A stretch of 64,000 bases of DNA from UBA981 sp942490995 (GTDB lineage Bacteria > Pseudomonadota > Gammaproteobacteria > Ga0077536), in NCBI GenBank assembly GCA_942490995.1, contig CALOBG010000085.1, positions 62,001 to 126,000 of the forward strand. The letters are read 5' to 3'. Below, piece after piece: positions 61,799 to 64,000 of this stretch; the first letter of the stretch is position 1; the number at the start of each line of letters is the position of its first letter. Made by a program: the position numbers and the translations under genes. Below the pieces are notes generated by a model that made no database searches, was not told the origin of the DNA, and saw nothing but the letters and a program-made list of their open reading frames with translations.

Positions 61799-62236
61799 TT
61801 ACGGTCCCCCGCTGCTGCCCGCGGCTTTGCTCGCGACCCTGGCGTCGAATCGCGACTTGTCGATAACGAAACGCTCGTGGGTGCCGCGACAGATCTCGTC
61901 GACCTCGTCGCGCGCCTCGACTTCGAATACGAGTCGACGGCCGTCAACTTCGATCAGCTTTACTCGCGCGGTCACTGCCATGCCCACCGGGGTCGCGGCG
62001 CTATGGCTGACATCGATGCGCGTGCCGACCGTCTGCTCCGTGGGCCAGTCGAGATGGGGGTTGATCGCTTTCAGGCACGCCCATTCGACGAAACCGACCA
62101 TGAAGCCGGTGGCAAAAACCTCCGGCATGAGCTGGAATTCTTCGGCTTCGGGATAAAGCCCGCGCACGATCTTGGTGTCGGTCACGCGAAACGTGTGGGT
62201 ATATGCCAGGCCCGGCTGCAGGGTCTTTTTCATCAA
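61799..62236 (-). CDS. FlK-like (fluoroacetyl-CoA-type) thioesterase
   Basis: This 145-residue hot-dog protein closely resembles fluoroacetyl-CoA thioesterase FlK of Streptomyces cattleya. The segment YPEAEEFQLMPEVFATGFMV and VEWACLKAINP match it, and the catalytic set is kept: Thr43 (FATGF), Glu51 (VEWAC) and His78 (DVSHSAATP), with Gly71. The phenylalanine equal to Phe33 is present (Phe34), but the gate residue Phe36 is methionine here (Met37), so fluoro-specificity is doubtful. It hydrolyses a short acyl-CoA. Its gene lies upstream of the deacetylase in one run. Confidence 0.85.
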   Translation of the reverse strand: MMKKTLQPGLAYTHTFRVTDTKIVRGLYPEAEEFQLMPEVFATGFMVGFVEWACLKAINPHLDWPTEQTVGTRIDVSHSAATPVGMAVTARVKLIEVDGRRLVFEVEARDEVDEICRGTHERFVIDKSRFDARVASKAAGSSGGP

Positions 62237-62289
62237 ACACCTCGAAAACTCGAAAACCCCCGGTTACCCGCGTTGGCGGCCAGGGAAGC

Positions 62290-63417
62290 TCACTGGTTGA
62301 TGTCCTCCAGTTCCTTGCCTTTCGTTTCCGACACCATCAACAGGATGATCGGTATACACGCGAACGGCACCAGCGCGACCAGCGCGACGGCCTGCCCGAC
62401 CGATCCGAGCACCGCCGACAGGCTGCCGACGATCGCCGGTGCCAGCGCCATACCGGTGCGTCCGAGCAGATTATTGACCACCGCATTGCCGGTGCCGCGA
62501 ATAGCGGTCGGGAATATCTCGCTGGTGATGGTCGCGGCGATCGGCCACAGGGCATGCATGCCAAGCACGACGACGTAGGCGACCGTGATCACGATGGCGG
62601 ATTCCGCGGTGAAACACACGTAGGCGCTGATCGCGCCGATGGTGAAATAGAGCGTTGCAGTCATGCGCCGTCCGGCGAAGTCGAGCATCGGACCGGCGGT
62701 CGCATAGCCGATGATGGCGAGCGAATAGCCGAGCGTTAGCGCGTAGCTGACGGCGCCGGGATCCCAGCCGCGTTCGTTGGTCACGTAGTACGTGGCGCCG
62801 CGCATCGGCGCCATGCCGAACCCGATCAGCGCGGTGCGGGCCCGGCCCTGGACGGCCAGGCTCTTCTGCACCAGCCCCTCCTCGAGCACCGGCGTGGCCA
62901 CCGCCGCCTCGGCCTGGTAGTGCCCGAGCACCTCGGCCGCGGCGAAGCGCACCGCGAACACCTTGTCGCGGGCGCCGACGACGAGCGTCGGCACCACCAC
63001 CGGATCGTTGGCCAGCGCGCCCAGCTCGACCTCGGCCTGCCGGGCTCGACCTTGCGGTCGATGATCGCCTGGTCGAGCCGCGCCTTGCCGGCCGGATCGC
63101 CGACCGCGATCATCGATCCGGGACCGCCAGCACGCCGACCTCCCCATGCTGCTCGGCGAGCACGCGCGGCGTCCCCAGCGTGCCGGGATCCGCGATCGTC
63201 CCCAGCGCGCGCACCTGGTCGGCTTGCACGCCGGGATCCTTTTCGGCGAGCGCGGCCTCGGCGACCACGCGGCCGGCGTCGGCGCCCTTGAGCTTGCGCG
63301 CGCTGCGCGCGCGGCCGCCGGACGTGCTTGTCGGGATCGACGATCGCCCGCGCCAGCAGCGGCACCGCCTCGGCCTCGATCAGATCGCCGAGCACGCCGG
63401 CCGCCGGCCGCGCGCAC
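62290..63417 (-). pseudogene. C-terminal half of an MFS transporter joined in frame to HEAT-like sequence
   Basis: The last about 175 residues (from near 62814 to the stop at 62290) are the second half of an MFS/AAHS-type transporter: YALTLGYSLAIIGYA, PMLDFAGRRMTATLYF, EIFPTAIRGTGNAVVNNLLGRTG and VSETKGKELEDINQ. Before it the frame reads as HEAT repeats (VRFAAAEVLGHYQAEAAVATPVLEEGLV) and, further up, Arg/Ala-rich out-of-frame text. The first six helices of the transporter are missing. The join near 62830 coincides with a change in base composition and codon use, so a chimeric contig end is the best explanation. The true transporter gene would be intact in the source genome. Confidence 0.6.
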
Positions 63418-64000
63418 CGCCCAGTCCTCGGCGCCGAGCGCGCCCGGTGGCCCAGTCGATCGACGCCTGGGCGAGCAGCTTCGGATCGAGGCCGACGATG
63501 AACACCAGCGCGACCTGCGGCCGCCGCCTGGACCGTGCCGTCGGGATCGTCGCTGCGGCAGCGGCAGCAGCGCGGCGACGCTGTCCTTCTCGCCGACGCT
63601 CGCCCAGCCCGCGCGCGGCGGCCAGGCGCCGGACCTCCGGCGCGGGATCGTCCAGCCGCTGGCCGATCAGCTCGAACCCGGCGTAGTCGCCCAGGCCGAT
63701 CAGCGCCACCGCCGCGACCAGCCGGTTGGGCGAGGCGGCGTCGTCGAGCGTGCGCTTGAGCGGCGCGAGCGCCGCCTCGTCGCCCAGCCGCGCCAGGCCC
63801 TCGGCCGCGGCGAGGCGCGCGCGCTCGTTGTCGCCGTCGAGCAGCTGGTAGAGCACGGCGCGGGCGCGGTCGTGGCTGAGGCCCGCGAGCCGGCTGAGCA
63901 GGACCGCGCCGGCGTACGGGGCGATGTCGTTGAGGTCGGCCTCGCGCGCGGCCAGGCGCTCGAGCGCGTCGATCGCGTCGCGGTCGCCGGCGTCGCTGAG
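63380..64000 (-). pseudogene. HEAT-repeat protein fragment, frameshifted, open at window end
   Basis: From 64000 down to about 63600 the frame is clean and reads HEAT repeats: DRARAVLYQLLDGDNERARLAAAEGLARLGDEAALAPLKRTLDDA, then VAAVALIGLGDYAGFELIGQRLDDPAPEVRRLAAARGLGE, in consecutive pieces. After that three or more one-base shifts are needed to follow the sense (SVAALLPL, then TVQAAAA, then VLGDLIEAEAVPLLARAIVDPDKHV in different frames). The gene is extremely GC-rich compared with the rest of the window. PBS-lyase HEAT proteins of this sort are common in Myxococcota-like genomes. It is probably not from the same genome segment. Confidence 0.55.

Noticed and set aside
1..64000. CRISPR arrays, tRNA, rRNA, transposases or prophage genes
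   Set aside because: I looked for regularly spaced repeats, cloverleaf-like stretches and typical transposase or phage motifs and found none I could support. A tRNAscan and HMM search would settle this.

Overview
The window is a high-GC, gene-dense bacterial chromosome segment. It most resembles an uncultivated, metabolically versatile gammaproteobacterium. The support is a YajG-type lipoprotein, MlaC, a Fur box close to the enteric consensus, OmpR-type two-component pairs, a VPLPA-CTERM (exosortase-type) surface protein and a ketoacid CoA-transferase. The taxonomic call is an inference, because no rRNA, tRNA or marker ribosomal gene is present. I found no CRISPR array, no transposase and no prophage. 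Both window ends cut genes.

Layout. 1-6.6 kb: the tail of a NeuB-like gene, a response regulator/kinase pair, mlaC, a PhyH oxygenase and a secreted haem/propeller protein. 6.8-14.8 kb: a minus-strand run of IclR regulator, class IV aminotransferase, and small and large subunits of an N,N-dimethylformamidase, then an adenylate-cyclase/TPR protein; an amidase diverges from the regulator. 14.9-31.9 kb: a large VPLPA-CTERM repeat protein, an HpaB-like flavoprotein, a Fur-box-linked small gene, a fused CoA-transferase, a radical SAM gene split by an in-frame TAG next to a DUF547 gene, an ECF sigma factor with a small zinc-finger anti-sigma and a tiny secreted protein, lipoproteins, and a nucleotide-translocase-like transporter. 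32-37.4 kb: a PspA / membrane protein / VWA operon divergent from its own two-component system, with a CpxR-like tandem site between them.

37.4-43.2 kb is a nitrile-use block. A cobalt-type nitrile hydratase (beta, alpha, accessory) converges on an amidase, an acyl-CoA synthetase and a DsbA-like isomerase, which together could carry nitrile to amide to acid to acyl-CoA. 43-58 kb is a mixed xenobiotic region: four canonical GST-type genes and one tandem GST-N protein, two luciferase-like monooxygenases, a cupin, a cytochrome c, a broken DehI-like dehalogenase, a sulfotransferase and transporters. 58.5-62.3 kb is a minus-strand cluster of an MFS transporter (C-terminal half only), a FlK-like thioesterase, a Tat-exported polysaccharide-deacetylase-family protein and a molybdopterin oxidoreductase.

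A roughly 141-bp palindromic element occurs five times in full between 39 and 61 kb. Its tips supply the stop codons of neighbouring genes and its two arms change together between copies. The last ~1.2 kb (62.8-64.0 kb) looks foreign: HEAT-repeat coding sequence of still higher GC with several frameshifts, joined in frame to half of an MFS gene. It is best treated as a suspected assembly join or poorly polished end.
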